A stretch of 21,266 nucleotides of DNA, from assembly GCA_035298905.1 (NCBI GenBank), contig DATGXQ010000594.1, positions 1-21,266 of the forward strand, given 5' to 3'. The notes below the pieces were generated by a model. The model was not told the DNA's origin and did not search any database. It saw nothing but the letters and a program-made list of their open reading frames with translations. This stretch comes from DATGXB01 sp035298905 (GTDB lineage Bacteria > Cyanobacteriota > Cyanobacteriia > Cyanobacteriales > Nostocaceae). How positions within the stretch are numbered: position 1 is the first letter of the stretch; each line of letters starts with the position of its first letter. This document shows positions 8,605 through 16,389 of the stretch, piece by piece. The position numbers were made by a program, and so were the translations under genes.

Positions 8605-8753
8605 GGGGGGAGGGGAGAGGGGAGACACGGTGTTCGCGTAGCGTCTCCGCAAGGAGAGGGGAGAGGGGAGACACAAGAGTCTTTTTCTGTCACCGCGTCC
8701 CCGTGTCTCTTTTCACCGCGTCACCGCGTCCCCGCGTCCCTGCATCCCCTCGT
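8605..8753. repeat. Mosaic of 7-bp and 8-bp repeat arrays
   Basis: The spacer between the convergent MFS and accD genes is made almost wholly of repeats. There are three GGGGAGA-type heptamers (8605-8625), then GTTCGCGTAGCGTCTCCGCA, a dispersed Nostoc-like string, then AAGGAGA plus two more GGGGAGA (8651-8671). Five octamers follow from 8714: CACCGCGT twice, CCCCGCGT, CCCTGCAT and CCCCTCGT. GAGACAC (8668-8674) can pair with GTGTCTC (8703-8709). G-rich units on the left and C-rich units on the right could fold into one long hairpin. Open frames across it are low complexity and not genes. Confidence 0.8.
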
Positions 8754-8773
8754 CTTTTGTGATCTCCTACCTT

Positions 8774-9721
8774 CTATTCCGCTACACTAGAACTCAATTT
8801 CATACTTTCCCACATCACCAGATTGGGTGGTGTTGGCATGGGTTGATGTAAACTAATTAACTGAGCTAAAGTATTCTTTAACTGAGTACGGGGGACAATT
8901 TCATCAACAAAACCGTGTTTAAGTACATCCTCTGCTGTTTGGAAATCTTCTGGTAATTTTTCTCTTAAGGTTTGCTCAATTACTCTTCTGCCAGCAAAAC
9001 CAATTGTGGCTTTAGGCTCTGCCAAAATAATATCGCCTAACATGGCAAAACTCGCCGTTACGCCGCCTGTGGTGGGGTTAGTGAGAACGGGGATGTACAA
9101 TAATTTAGCCTCACTGTGGCGTTGTAGTGCGCCGGAAATCTTGGCCATTTGCATTAAAGACAGCATCCCCTCTTGCATTCTCGCACCGCCGGAGGTACAA
9201 ACTATCACCACAGGATAGCGGCGCTGGGTGGCTAGTTCAATTAAGCGAGTAATTTTCTCTCCTACCACTGAACCCATACTTCCACCCATGAAGCGGAAGT
9301 CCATGACTGCCAACGCGACGGGTAAACCGTTGATTTGACCTAAGCCTGTTTTAACTGCATCTATTAAGCCTGATTTGTGCATATCCCGCAGGCGATCGCT
9401 GTAGGGTTTGCGATCGCGGAATTGTAGTGGATCTGTGGGACGCAGATGCTCATCCATAGGCTGCCATGTATTGGCATCTATCAACTGGCGGATACGTTCA
9501 TCACTATCTACTCGATTATGATGCCCGCATTCTCCGCAAACCATTTGATTGGCTCTCAGGTCTTTTGTATAAGTCAACACGCCACACATCGGGCATTTGT
9601 ACCACAAGCCATCGGCAATTTCTCTCTCTTGGCGTTCAACATTGATTGATCCTGATTTACGCCGATTTGCAAACCAATCAAACAGAGACTTTAAACCGCG
9701 CGATTCTTCGTTGTTTGCCAT
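8774..9721 (-). CDS. accD: Acetyl-CoA carboxylase carboxyltransferase subunit beta
   Basis: Cytoplasmic beta subunit of the carboxyltransferase half of acetyl-CoA carboxylase, which with AccA moves the carboxyl group from carboxybiotin to acetyl-CoA to make malonyl-CoA, the first step of fatty-acid synthesis. 315 residues, a normal bacterial length. A four-cysteine zinc ribbon sits near the N-terminus (Cys43, Cys46, Cys62, Cys65 in CPMC and CGEC). The crotonase-like core has SGLIDAVKTG, FRFMGGSMGSVVGEKI and CTSGGARMQEGMLSLMQM, then FAMLGDIILAEPKATIGFAG and RVIEQTLREKLP. ATG start at 9721 with only a weak AAG-type ribosome site. It stands alone, with 564 bases separating it from the next upstream gene. 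An essential core gene, intact. Confidence 0.97.
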   Translation of the reverse strand: MANNEESRGLKSLFDWFANRRKSGSINVERQEREIADGLWYKCPMCGVLTYTKDLRANQMVCGECGHHNRVDSDERIRQLIDANTWQPMDEHLRPTDPLQFRDRKPYSDRLRDMHKSGLIDAVKTGLGQINGLPVALAVMDFRFMGGSMGSVVGEKITRLIELATQRRYPVVIVCTSGGARMQEGMLSLMQMAKISGALQRHSEAKLLYIPVLTNPTTGGVTASFAMLGDIILAEPKATIGFAGRRVIEQTLREKLPEDFQTAEDVLKHGFVDEIVPRTQLKNTLAQLISLHQPMPTPPNLVMWESMKLSSSVAE

Positions 9722-10285
9722 TTTTATCTTATTTTGGGTATGAGGTCAAAAATTAAGTCAAGCTAGTTGTAGAAGTGAAAGGTACTTGCTAAATAGCAGT
9801 TAACCTTGTCTCTACTCTCATTAATTGACTAAACCAGCAAATTATGTTTTTACGCAATTTCCACCTAAATTTTACATATTTTTGGTAGCCAGCTTTACGA
9901 ATGTGCCTAATATTCAGTTTCTGAGTTATATTTCAGGGGACTTAATTATCGTACTGGCCAAGTCTAGAAATAATAACCCCAATGAAAATAATTTTGCTTG
10001 CCAAATTAATCATGCTTGTTGCTGTTTTACAAATCTTTAGCACCCATGACATTAATTATATTTGTTAGCGGCATTTTTTTTGTGAAAGGGGGTATATCAA
10101 CTAATAAGCTAACCTTACCAAAAACAGTATAGTCAATAGAGTAGTCACGACTACAATCATAGTGGATATAGTCTACCTGTGACAATATAGGCGAGAATTA
10201 ACTCAAAAAGTGAACAAATACACATTGAGATTTTGATGTAAAAACCAGTTTTAAAAAATAAAAATTTCTTGATTAACTATTGATT
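9722..10285. other. 564-bp gene-free stretch upstream of accD
   Basis: AT-rich DNA between accD and pilD with no frame that looks like a gene; a 71-codon plus-strand frame (9825-10040) has no recognisable content. No tRNA or known small-RNA motif was recognised. GTAGTC and GACTAC form a short inverted repeat at 10141-10154, with further TAGTC copies nearby (10130, 10170). The accD promoter presumably lies in the left part; TTGACT on the minus strand near 9755-9760 is the only hint of a -35. Confidence 0.6.
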
Positions 10286-11128
10286 TTAAGACACACTCAA
10301 GGCTATCTTGATGTAATCTATATAGTGCATATATAAAGATAGAATTGCGTCACCACTAAAAACAGTGATCACAGATCCCAATGCTAGGGAAGGGCCAAAA
10401 GGCATTTTTTGTCCTACTTTGCGTCGGGAGAGTAAAATTCCCCCACCACCTATTAATACTCCCACAACACAAGCCAACAAGCCAGCGATTAGTAAATGTC
10501 GCCAACCTAACCAAGCTCCCATCATCGCCGCTAGTTTAGCATCACCAGCGCCCATCGCAGTTTTCCCCAGTACGAAAGAACCAACGATCGCAATAGCATC
10601 AAATAGCCAGATGCCTACTACTACACCAGCTATCCCCATCATTAGGTGTTTTACTCCTCCTACCCAGCCAGATGCTAAAAAGCCCACTACCATTTGAAAA
10701 ACTAGTCCTAATACCAACCCGGATTTAGTCAAGGGGTTAGGCAAAGTCATAGTATCAAAATCTATCAGTGATAATGCTAATAACCAACTACAAAAAGCCC
10801 AATAACCAAGGGTGAAAAGCGAAAACTGAAAAACTGAAAATACGATTAAAAATATTACACCTGTCAATGCCTCGACTATGGGATAACGTCGAGAAATTTT
10901 ACTTTTACAGTAACGACATCGCCCTTTTAACCACAACCAGCCAAAAACTGGTACATTATCATAGGCTTTGAGCTGATTCAAACAGTGAGGACAACGAGAA
11001 GGCGGCCAAAGAATAGATAATTTTGCAGGTAGCCGATAAACTACCACATTGATAAAGCTACCAATGGATGCACCCAAGATGAAGACAATGATATAAGCTG
11101 GGATGTCGATCAAAATGTCCATATACAT
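10286..11128 (-). CDS. pilD: Prepilin peptidase (A24 aspartic protease)
   Basis: Integral membrane peptidase and methyltransferase that cleaves leader peptides of type IV prepilins and methylates the new N-terminus, needed for pili, motility and DNA uptake. 280 residues. The N-terminal domain carries two cysteine pairs (Cys46/Cys49 in CPHC, Cys71/Cys74 in CRYC), as in full-length bifunctional enzymes. The two catalytic aspartates are in LIDFDTMTLPN (about residues 121-131) and GAGDAKL (Asp196). The first helix contains GASIGSFINVVVYRLP, the usual start of this family. ATG at 11128 is used; a second in-frame ATG at 11120-11122 is equally possible, and neither has a clear ribosome site. Downstream of the small unknown gene on the same strand, with 58 bases of repeats between. 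Confidence 0.95.
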   Translation of the reverse strand: MYMDILIDIPAYIIVFILGASIGSFINVVVYRLPAKLSILWPPSRCPHCLNQLKAYDNVPVFGWLWLKGRCRYCKSKISRRYPIVEALTGVIFLIVFSVFQFSLFTLGYWAFCSWLLALSLIDFDTMTLPNPLTKSGLVLGLVFQMVVGFLASGWVGGVKHLMMGIAGVVVGIWLFDAIAIVGSFVLGKTAMGAGDAKLAAMMGAWLGWRHLLIAGLLACVVGVLIGGGGILLSRRKVGQKMPFGPSLALGSVITVFSGDAILSLYMHYIDYIKIALSVS

Positions 11129-11131
11129 AGG

Positions 11132-11152
11132 GGTCAGTGGTCAATGGTCAGT
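11132..11152. repeat. 7-bp tandem repeat, 3 copies
   Basis: GGTCAGT, GGTCAAT, GGTCAGT in tandem, just upstream of the pilD start. They are followed by C-rich strings (CCCAGCCCCCAATCCCCC) that make the rest of this short spacer low in complexity. Confidence 0.75.
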
Positions 11153-11186
11153 TGTTAACTAATACCCAGCCCCCAATCCCCCATAC

Positions 11187-11447
11187 CTAATACATATACG
11201 ATTCAATTTGATGCAACGGTACAAAACATTCCTGCGGTAAGAGAACTGGATGCTTGGTAAAAATCACTTTACCCCGATGAGTGACACGACTAATGGCTAC
11301 TCCAGAAGGTTGACCAGCAATTTCTGGATGTACCTCACAGTAGGTATAGTATATCTGTCCAGCAGCCCTGATGATAGTGGGATCAATCAAGGGTGACTGC
11401 TGCTTTGGTGGGGTATAACTTGTCTGTTGTTGTTTTAAAGCGTACAC
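11187..11447 (-). CDS. Small conserved-looking protein of unknown function
   Basis: 86-residue soluble protein with no signal or membrane segment. It opens with a Gln/Pro-rich stretch (KQQQTSYTPPKQQSPL), then a compact region with IRAAGQIYYTYCEVHPEI, ISRVTHRGKVIFTKHP and a C-terminal LHQIESYMY. I do not recognise a family. The balanced composition and lack of low complexity after residue 20 suggest a real gene. The frame opens at GTG (11445-11447) without a ribosome site; no internal ATG is available until the penultimate residue, so the true start is uncertain. It lies between leuB and pilD on the same strand, which may or may not mean co-transcription. The name should stay hypothetical. Confidence 0.65.
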   Translation of the reverse strand: MYALKQQQTSYTPPKQQSPLIDPTIIRAAGQIYYTYCEVHPEIAGQPSGVAISRVTHRGKVIFTKHPVLLPQECFVPLHQIESYMY

Positions 11448-11495
11448 TATTGGTCTGGTGAAGATTTTATAGATTGATTTTGGCTTTTAGTGTAT

Positions 11496-11530
11496 CTGAA
11501 ACTTTTAGCCACGGGGGCTAAAATTTTCAG
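11496..11530. terminator. Hairpin downstream of leuB
   Basis: A stem of 15 positions with one mismatch: CTGAAAcTTTTAGCC (11496-11510) pairs with GGCTAAAAtTTTCAG (11516-11530) around a 5-base loop ACGGG. It starts about 15 bases after the leuB stop on the minus strand. There is no T-run, so termination is inferred from position and stem strength. It may also be a dispersed repeat. Confidence 0.5.
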
Positions 11531-11545
11531 ACTTTCAACCGAATG

Positions 11546-12634
11546 TTATTTTAATTCAAGAACCCGGATTAATGCCTCGCCCATGGCGCGACAACCCACA
11601 AGGTTCATGCCATCAGACATAATATCCCCTGTGCGATCGCCTTGTTGTAAAACCTGTAACACTGCATTTTCCACAAAGTCTGCGGCTGCTGGTTGGTTTA
11701 AACCATAGCGTAACATCATGGCTGCACTTAAAACCTGGGCTAAGGGGTTGGCTTTATCTTGTCCGGCAATATCTGGGGCTGAACCATGAACAGGTTCAAA
11801 TACACCAGGGCCAGATGCTCCTAAACTAGCAGAAGGTAACATACCTATACTACCCGTCAGCATCGCCGCCGCATCCGAGAGGATATCACCAAACAAGTTA
11901 CCCGTAACAATAGTATCAAATTGTTTAGGCGCACGTACTAACTGCATGGCAGCATTATCTACATACAGATGGGTTAATTCGACATCCGGGTATTCGCTGG
12001 CAAGTTTGGTGAGGCGATCGCGCCATAACTGTGATACTTCTAACACATTAGCTTTATCAACAGAACAGAGTTTTTTACCCCGCTTCCGGGCAGTTTCAAA
12101 AGCCACTCTCCCAATGCGATCGATTTCTGATTCAGAATACACCATTGTGTTAACACCGCGTTTTTCCCCGGTTTCTGTGGCAAAAATCCCCTTGGGTTTG
12201 CCGAAGTAAATCCCTCCAGTTAGTTCCCGCACCACCATAATATCTACACCTTCCACCACTTCTCGTTTTAAGGTGGAAGCATCAATTAATTGAGGTAAAA
12301 TCTTGGCGGGGCGCAAATTGGCAAATAATTCTAAACCAGCCCGCAAACCTAATAAACCCGCTTCTGGGCGGACATTTGCAGGTAGAGAATCCCATTTATA
12401 ACCACCAATAGCAGCTAACAACACAGCATCACTATTACGGCAAGTATCCAAAGTTGCAGCAGGTAAAGGTTCGCCAGTTGCATCGATCGCTGCACCACCA
12501 ATTAGAGCAGTTTGAAAATCAAATTGCAAATCAAACCGCTTCCCTACAACTTTTAACACCTCTACCGCTACAGCCATAATTTCAGGGCCAATGCCATCGC
12601 CGGGTAGTAAAGTAATGCGGTAGTTCTGAGTCAT
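11546..12634 (-). CDS. leuB: 3-isopropylmalate dehydrogenase
   Basis: NAD-dependent oxidative decarboxylation of 3-isopropylmalate to 2-oxoisocaproate, the third step of leucine synthesis, in the cytoplasm as a homodimer. 362 residues, usual for the family. Motifs seen: LLPGDGIGPEI at the start, AIGGYKWD, LRAGLELFANLRP, the substrate arginines in VVRELTGGIYFGKPKG, and the decarboxylating-dehydrogenase signature NLFGDILSDAAAMLTGSIG, followed by GPGVFEPVHGSAPDIAGQ, the NAD-binding region. ATG at 12634 without an obvious ribosome site. It is divergent from the ABC exporter genes across 239 bases and is followed by a strong hairpin, so it probably forms its own unit. Intact. Confidence 0.97.
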   Translation of the reverse strand: MTQNYRITLLPGDGIGPEIMAVAVEVLKVVGKRFDLQFDFQTALIGGAAIDATGEPLPAATLDTCRNSDAVLLAAIGGYKWDSLPANVRPEAGLLGLRAGLELFANLRPAKILPQLIDASTLKREVVEGVDIMVVRELTGGIYFGKPKGIFATETGEKRGVNTMVYSESEIDRIGRVAFETARKRGKKLCSVDKANVLEVSQLWRDRLTKLASEYPDVELTHLYVDNAAMQLVRAPKQFDTIVTGNLFGDILSDAAAMLTGSIGMLPSASLGASGPGVFEPVHGSAPDIAGQDKANPLAQVLSAAMMLRYGLNQPAAADFVENAVLQVLQQGDRTGDIMSDGMNLVGCRAMGEALIRVLELK

Positions 12635-12694
12635 ATTTAAGTTTTACTAAGTAAATGTTTGCCGAATAAATATCATACCCAGCAAAATGCTCAA

Positions 12695-12726
12695 ATCAAG
12701 TTTTGCATATCTTGATATATCTTGAT
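12695..12726. promoter_or_regulatory. Possible operator: inverted and tandem ATCAAG/CTTGAT boxes
   Basis: ATCAAG (12695-12700) is followed by CTTGAT at 12711-12716 and 12721-12726. The last two lie within a perfect 10-bp tandem repeat ATATCTTGAT (12707-12726). One helical turn between boxes, in the spacer of two divergent genes, suggests a regulator site for leuB or the exporter. No regulator is known from this window. Confidence 0.3.
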
Positions 12727-12873
12727 ATTTCTATTCAATTTCGACTGGTTATGATAGCAGCATCAACTTACTGCAAATCCGACCAAAACCAGTTTCTATT
12801 TCCGAAACGAGAATGACAAATCCTGTAGACAGAGGTTAGTTTAGCTATATTCACATGCCACAGTTTGGCAGTT

Positions 12874-13824
12874 ATGGTCAAAGAATTAGCAATCCGCACC
12901 AGTGGACTCACCAAGCAATTTGAAAAACATATTGCTGTTAATGATGTCGAGTTAGAAATCCAAATCGGCGAAGTTTATGGGTTAATTGGCCCCAACGGCG
13001 CGGGTAAAACTACTTTAATTCGCATGTTGGCTGCGGCTGAAGAACCAACGACAGGTGAGATATATATTAATGGCGATCGCCTCCTGCGGGACAAAAGTAA
13101 CCCCACTCTCAAACGTCGTCTCGGCTACTTACCCGATGACTATCCACTCTACGAAGATTTGACTGTTTGGGATTATTTAGATTATTTTGCCCGATTGTAT
13201 CGTCTACGAGAACCGCGCCGCACCCAACGCCTACATGAAGTTTTAGAACTAATCCAACTGGGAAATAAACGTAATAGCCTGATTTCTACACTTTCTAGAG
13301 GGATGAAACAGCGCCTCAGTTTAGCCCGGACGATTATTCATGAACCCATTGTCCTGCTTTTAGATGAACCTGTATCTGGACTTGACCCCATAGCCAGAAT
13401 GCAGTTTCGGGAAATTATCAAAGCTTTGCAAGAAGCAGGAATGACAGTTTTAATTTCTTCCCATGTTCTCAGTGATTTAGCGGAGTTGTGTACATCAGTG
13501 GGAATTATGGAATTAGGCTTTTTAGTGGAAAGTGCCTCACTTCAACAACTTTATCAACGACTTTCCCGCCAGCAAATTTTTATTTCTACTTTGGGTAACT
13601 TAGATACCCTAGTAAGAGAAGTAAAACATCATTCCTTAGTGGAAGAAGTGGAGGTAATAACAGGTCAAAATAGTGTGCGGGTAAACTTTTCCGGTAAACA
13701 AGAAGATAGCGTGGAATTGTTGCGATCGCTAATCAGTGCAGGTATTCCTTTAACTAACTTCCATCCCACCCAAGAAGACCTAGAAACCATTTTCTTGAAA
13801 TTAGGACACAAACAAGCATCGTAA
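12874..13824 (+). CDS. ABC exporter ATP-binding protein
   Basis: Cytoplasmic ATPase of an ABC-2 type exporter, 316 residues. Motifs: Walker A GPNGAGKT (39-46), signature LSRGMKQR (140-147), Walker B LLLDEP (161-166) with VSGLDP after it, and the switch histidine His197 in SSHVLSDL. The last 100 or so residues form the C-terminal extension seen in CcmA/NatA-like ATPases (PTQEDLETIFLKLG). The frame extends upstream to a TTG at 12865, but the ATG at 12874 gives the more normal start; no ribosome site is clear for either, and a small TGCCA/TGGCA inverted repeat sits just before it. The permease gene 94 bases downstream is the obvious partner. Substrate unknown. Confidence 0.92.
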   Translation: MVKELAIRTSGLTKQFEKHIAVNDVELEIQIGEVYGLIGPNGAGKTTLIRMLAAAEEPTTGEIYINGDRLLRDKSNPTLKRRLGYLPDDYPLYEDLTVWDYLDYFARLYRLREPRRTQRLHEVLELIQLGNKRNSLISTLSRGMKQRLSLARTIIHEPIVLLLDEPVSGLDPIARMQFREIIKALQEAGMTVLISSHVLSDLAELCTSVGIMELGFLVESASLQQLYQRLSRQQIFISTLGNLDTLVREVKHHSLVEEVEVITGQNSVRVNFSGKQEDSVELLRSLISAGIPLTNFHPTQEDLETIFLKLGHKQAS

Positions 13825-13826
13825 AC

Positions 13827-13856
13827 AATTAAAAATTCAAAATTAAAAATTCAAAA
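13827..13856. repeat. 14-bp (2 x 7) AT-rich tandem repeat
   Basis: AATTAAAAATTCAA occurs twice in tandem, starting two bases after the ATPase stop codon, in the spacer before the permease gene. Confidence 0.8.
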
Positions 13857-13918
13857 TGACTGTAAATAAATAAATCGGCAGTCCAGAATAGTAAATCTTT
13901 CACCTTGGAGAAATTTCC

Positions 13919-15739
13919 ATGTTACTCACATTTATCGATAGACTAGGCGAGTACAATCCACAACTATTTAGAGAACTAAAAGGACGACTCAAACCCTTCA
14001 GTTCAACACTAGCAGTAGCTAGTTCTTTACTCCTACAACTTATAGTTTTTCTCTTTCAAATCCGAGAATTGCCTGATGAAAAATACTCGATTAGTGGTCA
14101 GTATTCACTATTACGAGTAGCATCCGAACAAAAGGTAAATCTACTAAACACACAATTGACAGAACTTCAATCCAAGTTAAATAGTTACAAACAAGTTCAA
14201 CTAACCGATCCTACAATCATTCCCAATTTAGAATTACAAATCAAAAAAGTCAGTGCTGATCTGGAAGCAGCGCGTGATTTTTTATATAATAGTTATGCGC
14301 CACTTGATCAAATTGATTGGACATTATGGTGGAGAGATCACTGGGAATATATCTTTTTAACCTTTACTGTAATTTTTGTCTTTACCCTACTTGTTGGTGG
14401 AACTTATTTACTCATCAATGATTTAGCTAAAGAAGAACACCGTGGCACACTCAATTTTATCCGTCTCAGTCCCCAGTCGGAAACCAGTATCTTGACTGGT
14501 AAATTATTAGGAGTTCCCAGCTTAATTTATCTGTTTGTTTTTACCGCCATTCCCCTTCATCTATGGGCTGGTCGTTCTGCCAAAATTGCCACAAGTTACA
14601 TTTTTGCTTACTACGCTATTTTAGCTGCCAGTTGCTTCTTCTTCTACAGCGCAGCACTATTATTTGGGTTAGTTAGTCGTTTATTTAGTAACTTTCAACC
14701 CTGGTTAGGTAGTGGTGTTGTGTTATTGTTCTTATTCATGACATGGACAATAGCGTCATCTTCTAGTGGCTACTTTAATAATCCTACAACAGCTATTATA
14801 TTGCTTAGTCCTTGGGATATGATCAATTATTTGTTTCCTAATTTATTCCGTAGCTATTCTGAACCACCAATACAAGAATTACAGTTTTTCTTCTTCCCAA
14901 TTGGTCAAAATTTTATCAGCTTACTTAGTTTTAATTTACTAAATTATGGGCTGTGGATTTATGGAATTGGGCAAGCCATGAAGCGTTGCTTCCGCAATCC
15001 CAATGCAACAATTATCAACAAAAGACAAAGTTATTTATTCATGGTTTTTGCTCAGGTGATACTATGGGGCTTAACCATTTCAGAGATACAAGACTCAGAA
15101 GATTTCCCTCTAATAATCATAATAGGTTTCTTAAATTTTGCTATAATCTTTAGCTTGATTTTTGTTCTTTCACATCAACGTCAAACCATTATTGATTGGG
15201 CAAGATATAGACATCAAAACAATCATCATGAATCCTTATGGCAAGATTTAATTTGGGGCGAAAAAAGCCCAGCGATGTTAGCCATTTTCATCAATCTTGC
15301 TATAGCTGCTATGCCTATATTTATCTGGGTTAGCTTCGCACAAGATAAGATATTCAACGAGTATTTTTCTAAAATAACAGTCTTGCTTGCTGTCGCTTTA
15401 TCTGTCGGCTTAATGATGATTTATGCGACAATAGCCCAATTCATGCTGTTACTAAAAACTCAAAAGCGTTATGTTTGGTCAGTGGGAACTGTATCAGCTT
15501 TAATCTTTTTACCGCCAATGATTCTTCAAATTCTTGGTGTCTATCCCAAACAAGAAAATGCTTTAGCATGGTTATTCTCTACCTTTCCTTGGGCTGGTTT
15601 AGAATATGCTGATTCTCTCACATCTTGTCTAGCAATTCTAGGTCAGCTAACTGTCATCACCCTGTTAAATTTCCAGCTAAATAAACAGGTAAAAGTTTTA
15701 GGTGAATCGGCTACTAAAGCATTATTAGCCGGAAGATAA
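13919..15739 (+). CDS. ABC-2 type exporter permease with inserted coiled coil
   Basis: Membrane partner of the preceding ATPase, 606 residues. The first membrane segment is about 29-48. A hydrophilic stretch (about 50-143) follows with a probable coiled coil at 68-122 (heptad-like Leu/Val in NLLNTQLTELQSKL and LELQIKKVSADLEAA). The second helix is about 144-167. After it comes EEHRGTLNFIRLSPQS, like the conserved ABC-2 cytoplasmic segment that contacts the ATPase, then many further helices to the C-terminus. The coiled coil should lie outside the cytoplasm if the N-terminus is inside. The ATG has GGAG eight bases upstream. It is followed by a clear terminator, so the exporter is probably a two-gene operon. 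Substrate unknown; similar proteins occur widely in cyanobacteria as far as I recall. Confidence 0.85.
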   Translation: MLLTFIDRLGEYNPQLFRELKGRLKPFSSTLAVASSLLLQLIVFLFQIRELPDEKYSISGQYSLLRVASEQKVNLLNTQLTELQSKLNSYKQVQLTDPTIIPNLELQIKKVSADLEAARDFLYNSYAPLDQIDWTLWWRDHWEYIFLTFTVIFVFTLLVGGTYLLINDLAKEEHRGTLNFIRLSPQSETSILTGKLLGVPSLIYLFVFTAIPLHLWAGRSAKIATSYIFAYYAILAASCFFFYSAALLFGLVSRLFSNFQPWLGSGVVLLFLFMTWTIASSSSGYFNNPTTAIILLSPWDMINYLFPNLFRSYSEPPIQELQFFFFPIGQNFISLLSFNLLNYGLWIYGIGQAMKRCFRNPNATIINKRQSYLFMVFAQVILWGLTISEIQDSEDFPLIIIIGFLNFAIIFSLIFVLSHQRQTIIDWARYRHQNNHHESLWQDLIWGEKSPAMLAIFINLAIAAMPIFIWVSFAQDKIFNEYFSKITVLLAVALSVGLMMIYATIAQFMLLLKTQKRYVWSVGTVSALIFLPPMILQILGVYPKQENALAWLFSTFPWAGLEYADSLTSCLAILGQLTVITLLNFQLNKQVKVLGESATKALLAGR

Positions 15740-15772
15740 TAGGATTGTAATGTCAAGTTTACCAGCTTCAAG

Positions 15773-15806
15773 ACGCGGATTTTTAAAGTAAATATCCGCG
15801 TTTTTT
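15773..15806 (+). terminator. Intrinsic terminator after the ABC exporter
   Basis: ACGCGGAT (15773-15780) pairs perfectly with ATCCGCGT (15794-15801) around a 13-base AT loop, followed at once by a T-run to 15806. This is the best terminator in the window and closes the exporter operon. Confidence 0.85.
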
Positions 15807-15835
15807 GTTTTCAAGCAGCAATTAAAAATTTAACT

Positions 15836-16315
15836 ATGATTAACTCTTTTCCTGACAATTTTCGAGAAGCAGCCATTGATTTTTTAAAACAAAATTCTCT
15901 ACAACGGTTAAAGATTCTCCAACAGGTGGGAATTGCACGTTATGATTTTTTGACGAAAATACATTTTAATGAAGCGAATATAATTTGTGTAATGCGGTTT
16001 CTTCAATATCCCAATCAGCTAAAATTCCCTAACCTCACAGGTGCAGATTTATCAGGTTTAAATATGGAAAATGTAAACTTAATTAGGGGTAATTTATCTG
16101 GCGCAAATTTAGAAGGAAGCAGTCTAGTTAATGCTGATTTATTATTTGTCAATTTTACCCAAGCTAATCTCAAAAATGCTGATTTAAGGGGTGCTACACT
16201 TAATCAGACAATTTGGTTAAATACAATCGTAGATAAATGTCAGTTAGGTTTCGGGATTGGGTTAACACAAATACAACGTCAAGATTTACAACTACGCGGG
16301 GCTATTTTTGATTAA
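15836..16315 (+). CDS. Pentapeptide-repeat protein
   Basis: Small soluble protein of 159 residues. The first 60 residues are helical and non-repeated. About residues 66-125 form A(D/N)LxX pentapeptides (GADLSGLNMENVNL, GANLEGSSLVNADL, QANLKNADLRGATL), which fold into a short right-handed quadrilateral beta helix of around twelve units. The C-terminus ends with DLQLRGAIFD. Cyanobacteria carry many such proteins and most have no known role, so no function is assigned. ATG at 15836 has no clear ribosome site. It stands between the exporter terminator and purT. Its stop codon is part of an AT heptamer array. Confidence 0.88.
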   Translation: MINSFPDNFREAAIDFLKQNSLQRLKILQQVGIARYDFLTKIHFNEANIICVMRFLQYPNQLKFPNLTGADLSGLNMENVNLIRGNLSGANLEGSSLVNADLLFVNFTQANLKNADLRGATLNQTIWLNTIVDKCQLGFGIGLTQIQRQDLQLRGAIFD

Positions 16316-16331
16316 AAATTAAAAATTAAAA
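16311..16331. repeat. 7-bp tandem repeat overlapping a stop codon
   Basis: ATTAAAA is repeated three times. The first copy overlaps the last codon and the TAA stop of the pentapeptide gene (GAT-TAA), so the array sits directly at the gene end. Confidence 0.8.
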
Positions 16332-16389
16332 ACAATCATCTTTAGGATAAAATTAAAAATGGTTAAAGATTGATTAATCTGCTTAATTC

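Noticed and set aside
8600..8760. CRISPR array
   Set aside because: Units are 7-8 bp with no spacers between them; no cas genes nearby.
8600..8763. Second foldback mobile element in the MFS/accD spacer
   Set aside because: The ends (AAGACG and CGTCTT) are short and imperfectly matched, and no target duplication was found.
8545..8790. Two plus-strand frames over the MFS/accD spacer
   Set aside because: They translate the repeat arrays into low-complexity Arg/Gly/Ser text and overlap real gene ends.
10365..10697. 110-codon frame antisense to pilD
   Set aside because: Pro/Thr/Ala-rich shadow of the membrane-protein codons; the pilD frame carries all family motifs.
11795..11805. GGTTCAAAT resembling a tRNA T-loop
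   Set aside because: It lies in the leuB coding sequence and no acceptor or anticodon stem fits around it.
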